Notes under the pieces: model-generated
Databases searched by the model: none
Told to the model about the DNA's origin: nothing
What the model saw: only the letters and a program-made list of their open reading frames with translations
Source: Mucilaginibacter pallidiroseus
GTDB lineage: Bacteria > Bacteroidota > Bacteroidia > Sphingobacteriales > Sphingobacteriaceae
Length of the DNA stretch: 64,000 nt
Assembly (NCBI RefSeq): GCF_007846085.1
Contig: NZ_VOEJ01000007.1
Location: forward strand, 124,001 to 188,000
Direction of reading: 5' to 3'
Program-made: the position numbers and the translations under genes
In this document: piece by piece, positions 42,345-51,029 of the stretch
Layout: each line of letters begins with the position of its first letter
How positions within the stretch are numbered: the stretch's first letter is position 1

Positions 42345-43232
42345 ATGATCCAACTCCTTACCCCAACCCACTGGAAAGATTACGAGCTGATTGACTGCGG
42401 CGACTTTGAAAAACTGGAACGGTTTGGCAATATGATATTGATACGCCCCGAGCCGCAAGCGGTTTGGAGCAAAGCGCTGCCACAATCTGAGTGGCAAAAA
42501 CTCCATCACATAAAATTTAAGGGCCGCAGCGCTACAGCCGGAGAGTGGTTAAAGAAAACGCCACAACTGAATGATCGCTGGCATATCGAATACAAGAATG
42601 ATGATGTTGCCATTAAGTTTCGCCTCGCGCTTACATCGTTTAAACATGTGGGCATTTTCCCCGAGCAGGCCGTTAACTGGGATTATATATCAGGTAACAT
42701 CAAAAAATTCAAGACGCCTAATCCGAAGGTTTTAAACCTTTTTGCCTACACTGGCGGTGCATCGCTTATAGCTAAGGCTGCCGGTGCCGATACCACTCAC
42801 GTGGATTCGATAAAGCAGGTAGTTACCTGGGCTAACGAAAACCAGGAATTATCGGGCATATCAGATATCCGCTGGATGGTTGAGGATGCCTTAAAATTCG
42901 TGAAGCGCGAAGTAAAGCGAGGCAAAACCTATAACGGCATCATCCTGGATCCGCCGGCTTATGGCAACGGCCCTAACGGCGAAAAATGGAAGCTCGAGGA
43001 TAACATCAACGAGATGATACATGATGTAATCAAGCTGCTTGATCCGGAAGAGCACTTCCTTATCCTTAATACCTACTCTCTTGGTTTTTCATCAGTTATC
43101 ATCGAAAACCTGATTAAAAATGCGTTCCCTACAGTTCAGAACCTTGAAATAGGCGAACTATACTTGCAGGCAACTGCCGGCCCTAAATTGCCGTTGGGGG
43201 TGTTTGGCAAATTTTATAAAAATAAGTCTTGA
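42345..43232 (+). CDS. Class I SAM-dependent methyltransferase (RlmI/RlmL-like)
   Basis: 295 residues, cytoplasmic. SAM motif I KVLNLFAYTGGASLIAKAAG, acidic loop THVDSIKQVV, and the catalytic-type motif GIILDPPAYGNGPNGEKW (DPPxYG) found in rRNA large-subunit methyltransferases such as RlmI. The PUA-like N-terminus of RlmI is absent, but the first 110 residues form an extra beta domain. Target base unknown; rRNA is the likely substrate. Confidence 0.88.
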   Translation: MIQLLTPTHWKDYELIDCGDFEKLERFGNMILIRPEPQAVWSKALPQSEWQKLHHIKFKGRSATAGEWLKKTPQLNDRWHIEYKNDDVAIKFRLALTSFKHVGIFPEQAVNWDYISGNIKKFKTPNPKVLNLFAYTGGASLIAKAAGADTTHVDSIKQVVTWANENQELSGISDIRWMVEDALKFVKREVKRGKTYNGIILDPPAYGNGPNGEKWKLEDNINEMIHDVIKLLDPEEHFLILNTYSLGFSSVIIENLIKNAFPTVQNLEIGELYLQATAGPKLPLGVFGKFYKNKS

Positions 43233-43333
43233 TAGTTTTAGGCTATTTATATCTTTACGATAATATACTTAACGCAAGTAATCATTTTTTTAACACAAAC
43301 AACTATTAACTGCTGCTTCGGCGCGCTCTATCT

Positions 43334-44398
43334 ATGAAATTAAAAGGTGTATTATTCTCAACGCTGATCTTGTCATCAGCATTACTTTTATTTACCAATT
43401 GCACACAAAGCAGTGGTAGCAAACCCGGAGCTTCAAATAAAGCAGATACCGCAGCAGCCGCAAAAACAGGCGAAGAAGCCGATACCATAAGTGTTGTTAA
43501 AAGCAGCTATCCGCCAGTAAACAAAGCACAGTATGACTCGCTGATGAAACGTATGGCCAATGGCGATACCAGCGGCAGATGGCCTGTAAAAAACGCACCT
43601 TATCCATTGGGGGGTGCTGTATTACCTTTTAAACGTGTAGTTGCGTTTTATGGTAACTTATACTCTAAAAAGATGGGCATTTTGGGCGAGTTGCCTGCTA
43701 ACGAAATGCTTGCCAAATTAAAAGGCGAAGTAAAAAGCTGGGAAAAGGCAGATCCTAAAACGCCTGTGCAACCAGCCTTGCATTACATTGCAGTAGTAGC
43801 CCAGGGCGATGGTGGTAAAGACGGCAAATACCGTTACCGCATGCCGTTTAAACAGATTGACAGCGTGCTAGTATTAGCAAAAAAAGGCCACGCACTGGTA
43901 TTTTTAGATGTACAGGTTGCCTTAAGCACCATACAAGCCGAGCTGCCATTACTTGAAAAATATTTGAAGATGCCGCAGGTGCATTTTGGTATGGACCCAG
44001 AGTTTTCGATGAAAGATGGCACCAAGCCTGGCAAGAAAATAGGTACTTATGATGCTAATGACATTAACTACGTAAGTGGCTATTTAGCTAACCTTGTTAA
44101 AAAGAATGGCCTGCCGCCAAAAATGCTGGTTGTACACCGCTTTACCCGTAAAATGGTCACCAACTATCAAAACATTAAACTACGCCCAGAGGTACAGGTT
44201 ATTATGGATATGGACGGCTGGGGCGAACCTGATTTGAAATTTGGTACATACCGCCACTTTATTAACCCGGAGCCGGTGCAGTTTACAGGCTTTAAATTGT
44301 TCTACAAGAACGATTTAAAGAAAGCGCCTCACCATATGCTTACCCCGCAGGAAGTTTTGAAATACAAACCTGCGCCGATGTATATTCAGTATCAGTAA
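43334..44398 (+). CDS. Lipoprotein of unrecognised family, 354 aa
   Basis: Signal peptide with lipobox LFTNC (Cys about 23), then a Ser/Lys/Ala linker. The mature part looks like a folded alpha/beta domain: LPFKRVVAFYGNLYSKKMGI, ALHYIAVVAQGDGGKDGKYR, HALVFLDVQVALSTIQAEL, VHFGMDPEFSM, PKMLVVHRFTRKM, VQVIMDMDGWGEP. The alternating hydrophobic strands with acidic residues at their ends (LDVQ, GMDPEF, DMDGWG) recall a TIM-barrel hydrolase-like fold, but I cannot assign a family. A terminator follows, so it is probably a single-gene unit. Confidence 0.75.
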   Translation: MKLKGVLFSTLILSSALLLFTNCTQSSGSKPGASNKADTAAAAKTGEEADTISVVKSSYPPVNKAQYDSLMKRMANGDTSGRWPVKNAPYPLGGAVLPFKRVVAFYGNLYSKKMGILGELPANEMLAKLKGEVKSWEKADPKTPVQPALHYIAVVAQGDGGKDGKYRYRMPFKQIDSVLVLAKKGHALVFLDVQVALSTIQAELPLLEKYLKMPQVHFGMDPEFSMKDGTKPGKKIGTYDANDINYVSGYLANLVKKNGLPPKMLVVHRFTRKMVTNYQNIKLRPEVQVIMDMDGWGEPDLKFGTYRHFINPEPVQFTGFKLFYKNDLKKAPHHMLTPQEVLKYKPAPMYIQYQ

Positions 44399-44444
44399 CC
44401 TGTAGAGGTTAGAGATTGGAGATAAGAGACTAGTTCTTTAAACC

Positions 44445-44477
44445 AAAGCCCTGGATTCAAATAATCCAGGGCTTTTT
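44445..44477 (+). terminator. Rho-independent terminator
   Basis: Perfect 13-base arms AAAGCCCTGGATT and AATCCAGGGCTTT, 5-base loop, T tract. Just upstream (44401-44431) is a short purine-rich stretch AGAGATTGGAGATAAGAGAC of family-D style. Confidence 0.93.
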
Positions 44478-44491
44478 CATTTTTAGTTTTT

Positions 44492-44499
44492 TAATTTTG
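44492..44499 (+). promoter_or_regulatory. -7 box TAATTTTG
   Basis: Exact TAnnTTTG match only five bases before ATG 44505 and right after a terminator; implies a very short or absent leader. Confidence 0.5.
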
Positions 44500-44504
44500 A
44501 CTTC

Positions 44505-45467
44505 ATGATAAAGTGGGGAATAATTGGTTGCGGCCGTATATCGCATCGTTTTATGCAGGGTTTGGCTGCTGTTCCGGATGCGGAACTTGTGGCATCATGG
44601 TCGCGCAGGGACGAAACTGTGGATGCTTTTGTAGCCAAGTATGGTGGTACGGCATGCCGGTCGGTAGAGGAACTGCTGGCAATCGATATTGATGCTGTTT
44701 ACATCTCTACCTTGCCTGATAGCCATGCGCATTACGCCATCATGGCCATGCAGGCCGGCAAAGATATACTTTGCGAGAAACCGGTTACACTTAACCTTAT
44801 ACAGCTTGATGAGGTTTTAGCGGTTGCCAAACAAACCGGCCGTTTATTTATGGAGGCCATGAAACCACCATTTTTTCCGCTGTATGTAAAACTAAAGGAG
44901 CACCTTGAAAAAGACACCATTGGCAAAGTGGGTTATGTTCGTGCGGGGTCGTCCGTAGCAGATATCAGTCGCGATCACCCAAACTTTAGTTATGAATTAG
45001 CAGGCGGCAGCCTGATGCAAATTTGCATTTACGAGGCCTTCCTGGCTATTGACTGGCTGGGCGAATCGGTGGAAATACAAACCATGGCCGACTATAGCGG
45101 TATGCAGGTAGATATGTTCAGCATCTTTCAAAGCAAGCACAAAGGCGGTTACGCGCAAATGTATGGGGGCTTTGAGCTGCATGGTAAAGGCGATGCCCTG
45201 ATATGCGGAACACTTGGCCATGTAACCATCCATAAAAACTGGTGGAACCCGGCTAAAGCAACAATTAGTTACCTTGACGGACGTGCCGTAGTTATCGACG
45301 AACCTTTTACAGCCGGCGGTTTAAATTATGAAATAGCACATTTTTGTGAATTGATAAACTTAGGGATTAAAGAAAGCCCCGTGCTCCCCCATACTATGTC
45401 GAGGCAAATGATAGCAATGATTGATGAGGCCCGCAGGCAAATCGGCTTAAAATTTATTGGTGAATAA
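44505..45467 (+). CDS. Gfo/Idh/MocA family oxidoreductase
   Basis: 320 residues, no signal peptide. NAD(P)-binding start IKWGIIGCGRISHRFMQGLA, the EKP motif in LCEKPVTLN that holds the catalytic Lys, and the C-terminal substrate domain with GGSLMQICIYEAFLAIDWLG. Oxidises or reduces sugars, inositols or related polyols; closest by feel to trans-1,2-dihydrobenzene-1,2-diol dehydrogenase-like members. Converges with the DUF2157 gene with an 8-base gap. Confidence 0.92.
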   Translation: MIKWGIIGCGRISHRFMQGLAAVPDAELVASWSRRDETVDAFVAKYGGTACRSVEELLAIDIDAVYISTLPDSHAHYAIMAMQAGKDILCEKPVTLNLIQLDEVLAVAKQTGRLFMEAMKPPFFPLYVKLKEHLEKDTIGKVGYVRAGSSVADISRDHPNFSYELAGGSLMQICIYEAFLAIDWLGESVEIQTMADYSGMQVDMFSIFQSKHKGGYAQMYGGFELHGKGDALICGTLGHVTIHKNWWNPAKATISYLDGRAVVIDEPFTAGGLNYEIAHFCELINLGIKESPVLPHTMSRQMIAMIDEARRQIGLKFIGE

Positions 45468-45475
45468 CCAGCTTC

Positions 45476-46543
45476 CTATGCTTCACTACCGGCAGGACTT
45501 TCGCTCTTGGCGTTGACATTCCAGATCTTTTCTGCCTTGCGGCCTATCAGCCAAAAAGATAGCGCGAGTATGGAAAAGAAAAGTGTTTTGTTGGTATGGT
45601 CCCAAAAGTATTCGAAATACTTGGTATACAAAAAGATGATCAGGAACGTAATTCCAAATTCCCGGGCAATAACATCCTTGTTCTTCAACCCATATAATAA
45701 GAACAGGCCGGCAACCACAGCCGATATAATGCCCCAGTAATAAAGGCTTATCTGCCGTATGGTCCACCATGTATCAAGGCTACCGTAGTTACCAAAAATA
45801 CTTAGCAGCCACAGCGATATAAACAGGTACAGCATTCCTACTACATAGGTAAGCTCCCAGAAATATTTAAACCATTTTTTGTTTTTGAGCAGGTAGCATG
45901 CTCCTACCAACAGCAAACCAAACAGCACAAAACGCAATGGGTAATTCATCCCTAAAAAGTATAGCGCCCAATTGGTTTGATAGCCTGTTTCGGTACCAAA
46001 CCAGCTACCCAAGGATACCAGTGCAAAAAGCCAGATGAGCCGGGATTGCATGCGCCAGGCAAGTACGCCATACACAAAAACTGATGCAAGAAACAATAGA
46101 GAGTAGTGGCCCGAACCATTATCGAAGGTTTTACCCAAGTATGCTATGCAGCAGGCGGTGAAAAACACGCCAAGGAATATTACAGCTTCGTTGCTGAAAA
46201 CCTTCTCGGGATGTATTTTTTCGCGGCGGCGACCAAACAGAAATAAACCTGCGGCGGCCATTCCTGATAATATGCTGATCAATATATCCGGGGTGTAGTA
46301 AAGGCCTTGCAGCCATTTTATAACGGCATCGTCAACGATGATGGATCCTATGGCAATGGCGCCGCAGAACAGGGCAACCCAAATCGAGTATTTTGCCAGG
46401 CGCATCCAGTCAAATCCTCTTACTTCGTATGAGTTACGTAAGCGGCCGGCGGTATCGGTATCTATCAGATGTTCCTTTTCCCAGCGGGAAATGGTATCAT
46501 TCAGAAATTCGCTCTCCTGCCTGTCGAGGTTTAATTTTGACAT
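45476..46543 (-). CDS. DUF2157 membrane protein
   Basis: 355 residues. N-terminal soluble helical region (SEFLNDTISRWEKEHLIDTD, AGRLRNSYEV) as in DUF2157, followed by about ten membrane helices. The start ATG is at 46543; minus-strand TAATTTTG box lies 47 bases upstream and a 16-base palindrome GCAAAT-ACTA-ATTTGC (46557-46572) lies in the leader. Function unknown in the family. Confidence 0.87.
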   Translation of the reverse strand: MSKLNLDRQESEFLNDTISRWEKEHLIDTDTAGRLRNSYEVRGFDWMRLAKYSIWVALFCGAIAIGSIIVDDAVIKWLQGLYYTPDILISILSGMAAAGLFLFGRRREKIHPEKVFSNEAVIFLGVFFTACCIAYLGKTFDNGSGHYSLLFLASVFVYGVLAWRMQSRLIWLFALVSLGSWFGTETGYQTNWALYFLGMNYPLRFVLFGLLLVGACYLLKNKKWFKYFWELTYVVGMLYLFISLWLLSIFGNYGSLDTWWTIRQISLYYWGIISAVVAGLFLLYGLKNKDVIAREFGITFLIIFLYTKYFEYFWDHTNKTLFFSILALSFWLIGRKAEKIWNVNAKSESPAGSEA

Positions 46544-46590
46544 CTTATAGTTGTAAGCAAATACTAATTTGCATTAATTTAAACAGACTG

Positions 46591-46598
46591 CAAAATTA
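46591..46598 (-). promoter_or_regulatory. -7 box TAATTTTG for the DUF2157 gene
   Basis: Minus-strand exact TAnnTTTG match, with the palindrome 46557-46572 between it and the start codon. Confidence 0.45.
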
Positions 46599-46621
46599 AT
46601 TAACAGTAAACATTTTCAGGA

Positions 46622-47572
46622 TCAGGTATTAAACTGCGGCTTATCAAGAATGAGTAAGGCCATTACATCTTCCTTATCCTTACCTAACTGCACCACCAAT
46701 TCATCTAATGATGAAAATTTTACATCCTCGCGCACAAAGTGCAAAAACTCCATGCGTAGCTCCTTATTGTATATATCATCGCTAAAATCGAAGATGTTTA
46801 CTTCGATGTTACGCGTCATACCATTTACGGTAGGTCGGTGGCCAATGTAAGCCATGCCCGTATAATCTTTAGCCTCTACGCGTACATTTACGGCGTAAAT
46901 ACCATCATTGGGAATCAGCTTGTACTTTTCCTCTATCATGAGGTTTGCAGTAGGATAACCCAATTGCCTGCCCAACTGATCGCCACGAATAACCTTGCCG
47001 GTTATAAAAAACGGATAACCCAGGCACTCATTAGCAATGGCTATATCGCCATCAACCAGTGCTGCCCGTATCCGTGTCGAACTGATGGCAACATCGTTGA
47101 TATCCTGCTCGGGAATCTCAACAACCTCAAAGCCATACACGGCTGCATGTGCAAGCAAATCGCTCAACCCGCCACTGCGATCCTTCCCGAAGCGGTGGTC
47201 ATACCCTATCACTATTTTTTTGGTGCCGATCTGGTTTACGAGTACATCGCGAATGTAACCTTCGGCAGATTGATTGGAAAAATCCCTTGAAAATGGTGTA
47301 ATGATCAGGTGGTCTATACCTAAACGCTCCAATAATGCTGCTTTTTCCTGCATGGTTGTAATCAGCTTGAGGCTTTCATCTTCCGGATGCAGGATCATCC
47401 TTGGGTGCGGAAAAAAGGTAAGGATTACGGTTTCGCCGCCAATGCTATCAGCCAGTTCCTTTAACCTTGCAATAATTTTGCGATGCCCAATATGCACGCC
47501 ATCAAACGTACCAATCGTAACAACGGCATTTTTAATGGGCTCAAACTCATCTATATGATGGTAAACTTTCAT
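46622..47572 (-). CDS. ribF: Bifunctional riboflavin kinase/FAD synthetase
   Basis: 316 residues, normal length. FAD synthetase N-domain with ATP motif VVTIGTFDGVHIGHRKI and SSTRIRAALVDGD; riboflavin kinase C-domain with FITGKVIRGDQLGRQLGYPT and NIFDFSDDIYNKELRMEF. Makes FMN then FAD. Last gene of the ftsX-DUF3098-uppP-truB-ribF block; own TACCTTTG box upstream. Confidence 0.97.
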   Translation of the reverse strand: MKVYHHIDEFEPIKNAVVTIGTFDGVHIGHRKIIARLKELADSIGGETVILTFFPHPRMILHPEDESLKLITTMQEKAALLERLGIDHLIITPFSRDFSNQSAEGYIRDVLVNQIGTKKIVIGYDHRFGKDRSGGLSDLLAHAAVYGFEVVEIPEQDINDVAISSTRIRAALVDGDIAIANECLGYPFFITGKVIRGDQLGRQLGYPTANLMIEEKYKLIPNDGIYAVNVRVEAKDYTGMAYIGHRPTVNGMTRNIEVNIFDFSDDIYNKELRMEFLHFVREDVKFSSLDELVVQLGKDKEDVMALLILDKPQFNT

Positions 47573-47582
47573 AGATATAGCG

Positions 47583-47590
47583 CAAAGGTA
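47583..47590 (-). promoter_or_regulatory. -7 box TACCTTTG for ribF
   Basis: Minus-strand exact TAnnTTTG match ten bases before the ribF ATG. Confidence 0.55.
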
Positions 47591-47650
47591 AAAGGAGAAA
47601 GCATAAAGCAGAAACGTTTTTGCTTATTTACAAATAGGTTACACAGTAAA

Positions 47651-48364
47651 TTAAGCTTTACTAATGGCGTCTTTATCCTTAAGTTCGCGTATAGCCGATA
47701 CTAACTCAAGCACTTCATGAGCATCATCTATTCGGTAATTACCACTTCGTGTACGGCGCAGGCGCGACATGTATGCCCCGTTTTCGAGCGTCGCACCAAA
47801 GTCGTTAACTAATGATCTTATATAGGTACCCTTGCTGCACACCACCCTGAAATCTACCTCGGGCAGCTCAATCCGGGTTATCTCGAATTCGGTAATGGTA
47901 ACGGTGCGGGCTTTTAGCTCCACTTCTTCGCCGCGGCGGGCTTTTTCGTATAGGCGTTCGCCACCTACTTTTATGGCCGAGTGGGCGGGCGGATATTGTT
48001 GTATTTCGCCGGTAAAACGGGCGGTGGCTGTTTTTATTTGTTCGTCAGTAAGATGATCAAACTCAAACTTTTTTTCAGGCTCACTTTCCAAATCGTAGGT
48101 CGGCGTGGTCGAACCCAGCACCATTGTGCCGGTGTACTCCTTTTCTTCGGCCTGAAAGGTATCTATCTGTTTGGTCATTTTACCGGTGCAGATGATAAGT
48201 AAACCGGTTGCCAGCGGATCGAGCGTGCCGGCATGACCAACCTTTAGCTTAAGCGGTTTAAAAGCATTACGAATTTTGCCAACCACATCAAAGCTGGTCC
48301 ACTTGTATGGCTTATTTACCAGCAATAACTGGCCATCGGCAAAGTCTTGTATAGAATTGAACAT
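47651..48364 (-). CDS. truB: tRNA pseudouridine(55) synthase
   Basis: 237 residues. Family motif VGHAGTLDPLATGLLIICTG with the catalytic Asp, YTGTMVLGSTTPTYDLESEP, PPAHSAIKVGGERLYEKAR, and VVCSKGTYIRSLVNDFGA. Converts U55 in the T-loop of tRNAs. No C-terminal PUA domain, as in short TruB forms. The leader (48365-48420) holds a simple repeat GGATTATTGGATTAATGGAT before the promoter box. Confidence 0.97.
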   Translation of the reverse strand: MFNSIQDFADGQLLLVNKPYKWTSFDVVGKIRNAFKPLKLKVGHAGTLDPLATGLLIICTGKMTKQIDTFQAEEKEYTGTMVLGSTTPTYDLESEPEKKFEFDHLTDEQIKTATARFTGEIQQYPPAHSAIKVGGERLYEKARRGEEVELKARTVTITEFEITRIELPEVDFRVVCSKGTYIRSLVNDFGATLENGAYMSRLRRTRSGNYRIDDAHEVLELVSAIRELKDKDAISKA

Positions 48365-48412
48365 GTAACCGCGATTAACGGATTATTGGATTAATGGATT
48401 TGATAAAAGCCG

Positions 48413-48420
48413 CAAAGGTA
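48413..48420 (-). promoter_or_regulatory. -7 box TACCTTTG for truB
   Basis: Minus-strand exact TAnnTTTG match, 48 bases before the truB ATG; allows truB expression apart from uppP. Confidence 0.5.
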
Positions 48421-48465
48421 ACTATTTATCCTGCCAAACTTATGTTATCGCCAGATATAACGCTT

Positions 48466-49260
48466 CTATATAACCTGCAGATTATGCCCTGTCAAGTAAA
48501 GGCCGATAATAATGCCACCTACTACAATACGGTACCAGCCGAATAATTGGAAGCCGCGTTTCTCTAAAAAGGTTATAAATGTTTTTATGGCTAACAAAGC
48601 TACCACAAATGCGATAACGTTACCAATTGCCAAAAGCTTCACTTCTTCGCCGGTAAACACATGGCCCTCTTTATAAAAGTCATACAGTTTTTTGCCGGTT
48701 GCTGCAAACATGGTGGGTACTGCCAAAAAGAAAGAGAACTCGGCAGCTGCTTTTCGACTCAACTTCTGCGCCATACCACCAACGATGGTAGCAGCCGAGC
48801 GCGACGTGCCTGGTATCATGGCCAAACACTGGAACAAGCCGATTTTAAACGCAGTTGCGTATCCAATTTCTTTACTTTCCTTTTCATCAACCTTATTAAA
48901 CCACTTGTCGACAAACAATAAGATAACACCGCCAACAAAAAGCGTAATACCTACCGTAAGTGCGCTCTCCAGTAACTCATCTATTTTCTTGCTGAAGGCC
49001 AAACCAAAAACTGCGGCCGGGATAAAGGCAACAACCAGTTTAAAGTAAAAATCTATCGATTGAAAAAAGCGTTTGAAATACAATACAACAACAGAAAGGA
49101 TTGCGCCTAGTTGTATAGCAATGGTAAACAGTTTCACAAAATCGTTAGCTGCAATACCCATTACGGATGATGCAATGATCATATGCCCTGTTGATGAAAC
49201 AGGCAGAAATTCGGTAAGGCCCTCAATGATGGCCAGCACCACAACGTGAATTAAATTCAT
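48466..49260 (-). CDS. uppP: Undecaprenyl-diphosphatase
   Basis: 264 residues, about eight membrane helices. BacA/UppP signatures [16 protein letters not shown] (Glu-rich motif 1) and [19 protein letters not shown] (PGxSRSxxT). Recycles undecaprenyl pyrophosphate to the monophosphate for peptidoglycan and other wall polymers; overexpression gives bacitracin resistance in other bacteria. Start overlaps the DUF3098 stop by 4 bases. Confidence 0.97.
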   Translation of the reverse strand: MNLIHVVVLAIIEGLTEFLPVSSTGHMIIASSVMGIAANDFVKLFTIAIQLGAILSVVVLYFKRFFQSIDFYFKLVVAFIPAAVFGLAFSKKIDELLESALTVGITLFVGGVILLFVDKWFNKVDEKESKEIGYATAFKIGLFQCLAMIPGTSRSAATIVGGMAQKLSRKAAAEFSFFLAVPTMFAATGKKLYDFYKEGHVFTGEEVKLLAIGNVIAFVVALLAIKTFITFLEKRGFQLFGWYRIVVGGIIIGLYLTGHNLQVI

Positions 49261-49511
49261 GCTTTGGTCGACGGCTTTTTAAGGATGGCCACAAAACCAA
49301 GTGCAAAACCGGCTAATACAACGATAGGTGCAATAACAATTTTGGTAGTGCTGTAAATATCTGTAGTGCCGCTCATCAGTACAAAGCCAAAAGCTACTAT
49401 AGCAATGCTGATGATAAGCAAACGGTAATTTTCTTTACCGAATATAAACTGGACCGGGGCCACCTCGGTCTCTTTTGTGGTTGTAGAGGCAGGTTTAGAT
49501 TGTAGTGCCAT
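49257..49511 (-). CDS. DUF3098 small membrane protein
   Basis: 84 residues with two membrane helices ([40 protein letters not shown]). The position between ftsX and uppP is the conserved location of DUF3098 in Bacteroidetes. Probably works with the divisome or wall-precursor recycling; no activity known. Confidence 0.92.
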   Translation of the reverse strand: MALQSKPASTTTKETEVAPVQFIFGKENYRLLIISIAIVAFGFVLMSGTTDIYSTTKIVIAPIVVLAGFALGFVAILKKPSTKA

Positions 49512-49541
49512 ATATTTTCTTTTTATTGAAGTAAATTTAAA

Positions 49542-50420
49542 TTACCTGTACAGGTCGTAAATTTTTAAGCGTAAAAACCTGTTCACCGCCAGGAAAGTGC
49601 TGAAGCCGGCAATAAAAATACCGATTACGATAACACCCAGGAAAACGATACCGAACTCGGTGTAGCTTTGAAGAATGATAAGATCAGGAATTTGCTTGTT
49701 TGCAATATATAGCGTAAGTACCAATATCACAATGGAGATTAATGCACCAAGCAAGCCGTGCCATATACCATAAAGCATAAACGGTTTGCGGATAAAACCC
49801 TTTGTAGCACCAACCAACTGCATCGATTTAATTAAAAAGCGCTGTGAGTAAATGGCCAGCCTGATTGTGTTATTAATAAGCGCTACAGACAGGATCACAA
49901 ATATACCGGCGAAAGTTAATATCACTAAGCTGATAGAAGTAAGGTTAGAATTCATCTGGTCAACCAGTGACTGCTGATATTTCACTTCTTTAACCAATGG
50001 GTTTTTTAACAGCTCGGCCTTAAATTTATCAATACCTGCGTTGTTGGCATAGTCAGCCTTCAGGTAAATATCCAGCGACTGCGACAATGGATTATAGCCC
50101 AGGAATTTTACAAAGTCTTCACCCAGGTCTTTTTGTAGATTACGGGCGGCAAGCTCTTTACTTACATATTGGGTTTGCTTAACCATTGGGTTGCCATCCA
50201 GTTGCTTTTGCAGCTGCAGCACATCGGTTTCGTGCGCCGAATCGTCCATAAAAATATTGAGTACAATATTTTCCTTCACATAGCGCGACAGGTTGTTGGC
50301 GTGCACCAGAATAAGGCCCAGTAATCCAATCATCAATAAAACCATGGCTATACCAAAAACGGTAGATATGTATATCGTTTTGGTTTTCTTAGCCGATTCG
50401 CTTGCTTCAAATTCTTCCAT
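49542..50420 (-). CDS. ftsX: Cell division protein FtsX
   Basis: 292 residues. N-terminal helix, an extracellular PLD-like domain (about 60-165, NIFMDDSAHETDVLQLQKQL, PLVKEVKYQQSLVDQMN), then three helices with the FtsX signature NTIRLAIYSQRFLIKSMQLV and GATKGFIRKPFMLYGIWHG. Partner of FtsE in the divisome, where it controls peptidoglycan hydrolases; ftsE is not adjacent here, as usual in this phylum. First gene of the block. Confidence 0.96.
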   Translation of the reverse strand: MEEFEASESAKKTKTIYISTVFGIAMVLLMIGLLGLILVHANNLSRYVKENIVLNIFMDDSAHETDVLQLQKQLDGNPMVKQTQYVSKELAARNLQKDLGEDFVKFLGYNPLSQSLDIYLKADYANNAGIDKFKAELLKNPLVKEVKYQQSLVDQMNSNLTSISLVILTFAGIFVILSVALINNTIRLAIYSQRFLIKSMQLVGATKGFIRKPFMLYGIWHGLLGALISIVILVLTLYIANKQIPDLIILQSYTEFGIVFLGVIVIGIFIAGFSTFLAVNRFLRLKIYDLYR

Positions 50421-50539
50421 TCTATTTTAGCTATGGGATATAGGCCCTCTTCCCTATCCGTTAGGTTGCGAAATTAACAAACCCGCTTTAAAGGTAAAAG
50501 TTTATATCTGATAATTAACAATTATTAACGTAGTGCGTT

Positions 50540-50815
50540 AGCGATGCCTGTGCTATCCCATACGTTACACTATCCCTATTGAGGAGGTTACGTTATAGCA
50601 GTGCTTTTAACCGGCCGCTTTGCAAACTACTAATTTCTATTAAAGAGCGGTGGCCATGACGAAAAACCGGGGCCGACGCGAGGGCCTTGTGAGGGGAAGG
50701 ATTTTTTCGTCTTGACGTTATTCGCTTACTATTGTTATAAGACGTGCTCATGAGCTCGCTAAAGCTCGGTCTTGCTTCTTTTCTTTCAAGAGAAAAGAAG
50801 TAGCCTCCGCGGCAA
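50540..50815. repeat. Composite intergenic repeat, family B (copy 2)
   Basis: Shares with 9299-9571 the blocks CTGTGCTATCC..ACGTTACACTAT (50540-50572), AAGAGCGGTGGC..GGGGCCGACGCG (50643-50680) and a hairpin TTCTTTTCT/AGAAAAGAA (50775-50799), in a different order. Frames crossing it are repeat translations, not genes. The 609-base gap 50421-51029 otherwise holds only the asd promoter box. Confidence 0.65.
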
Positions 50816-50949
50816 TGAGCGGACCAACGATCGTTATTGCACAAACGCGGTTATCCGCAAATAGGTTTTCCATTTATATTTAGCAACTGATAATACTTAT
50901 TATCTCACCCTATATAGACTAACTTAGTAGTCATTACCTAAAAAAATCG

Positions 50950-50957
50950 CATCTTTG
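50950..50957 (+). promoter_or_regulatory. Candidate -7 box (variant CATCTTTG) for asd
   Basis: One base from TAnnTTTG; 72 bases before the asd start codon. Confidence 0.35.
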
Positions 50958-51029
50958 CGTTCGACACCTTATGGCGAATATTAAACACATCGCCGTGAGT
51001 ATTATTAATTTATACATTAACAAAAAACA

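Noticed and set aside
50593..50844. 83-codon open frame on the minus strand
   Set aside because: It spans the family B repeat blocks, has no start context or protein-like pattern and is a translation of repeat DNA.
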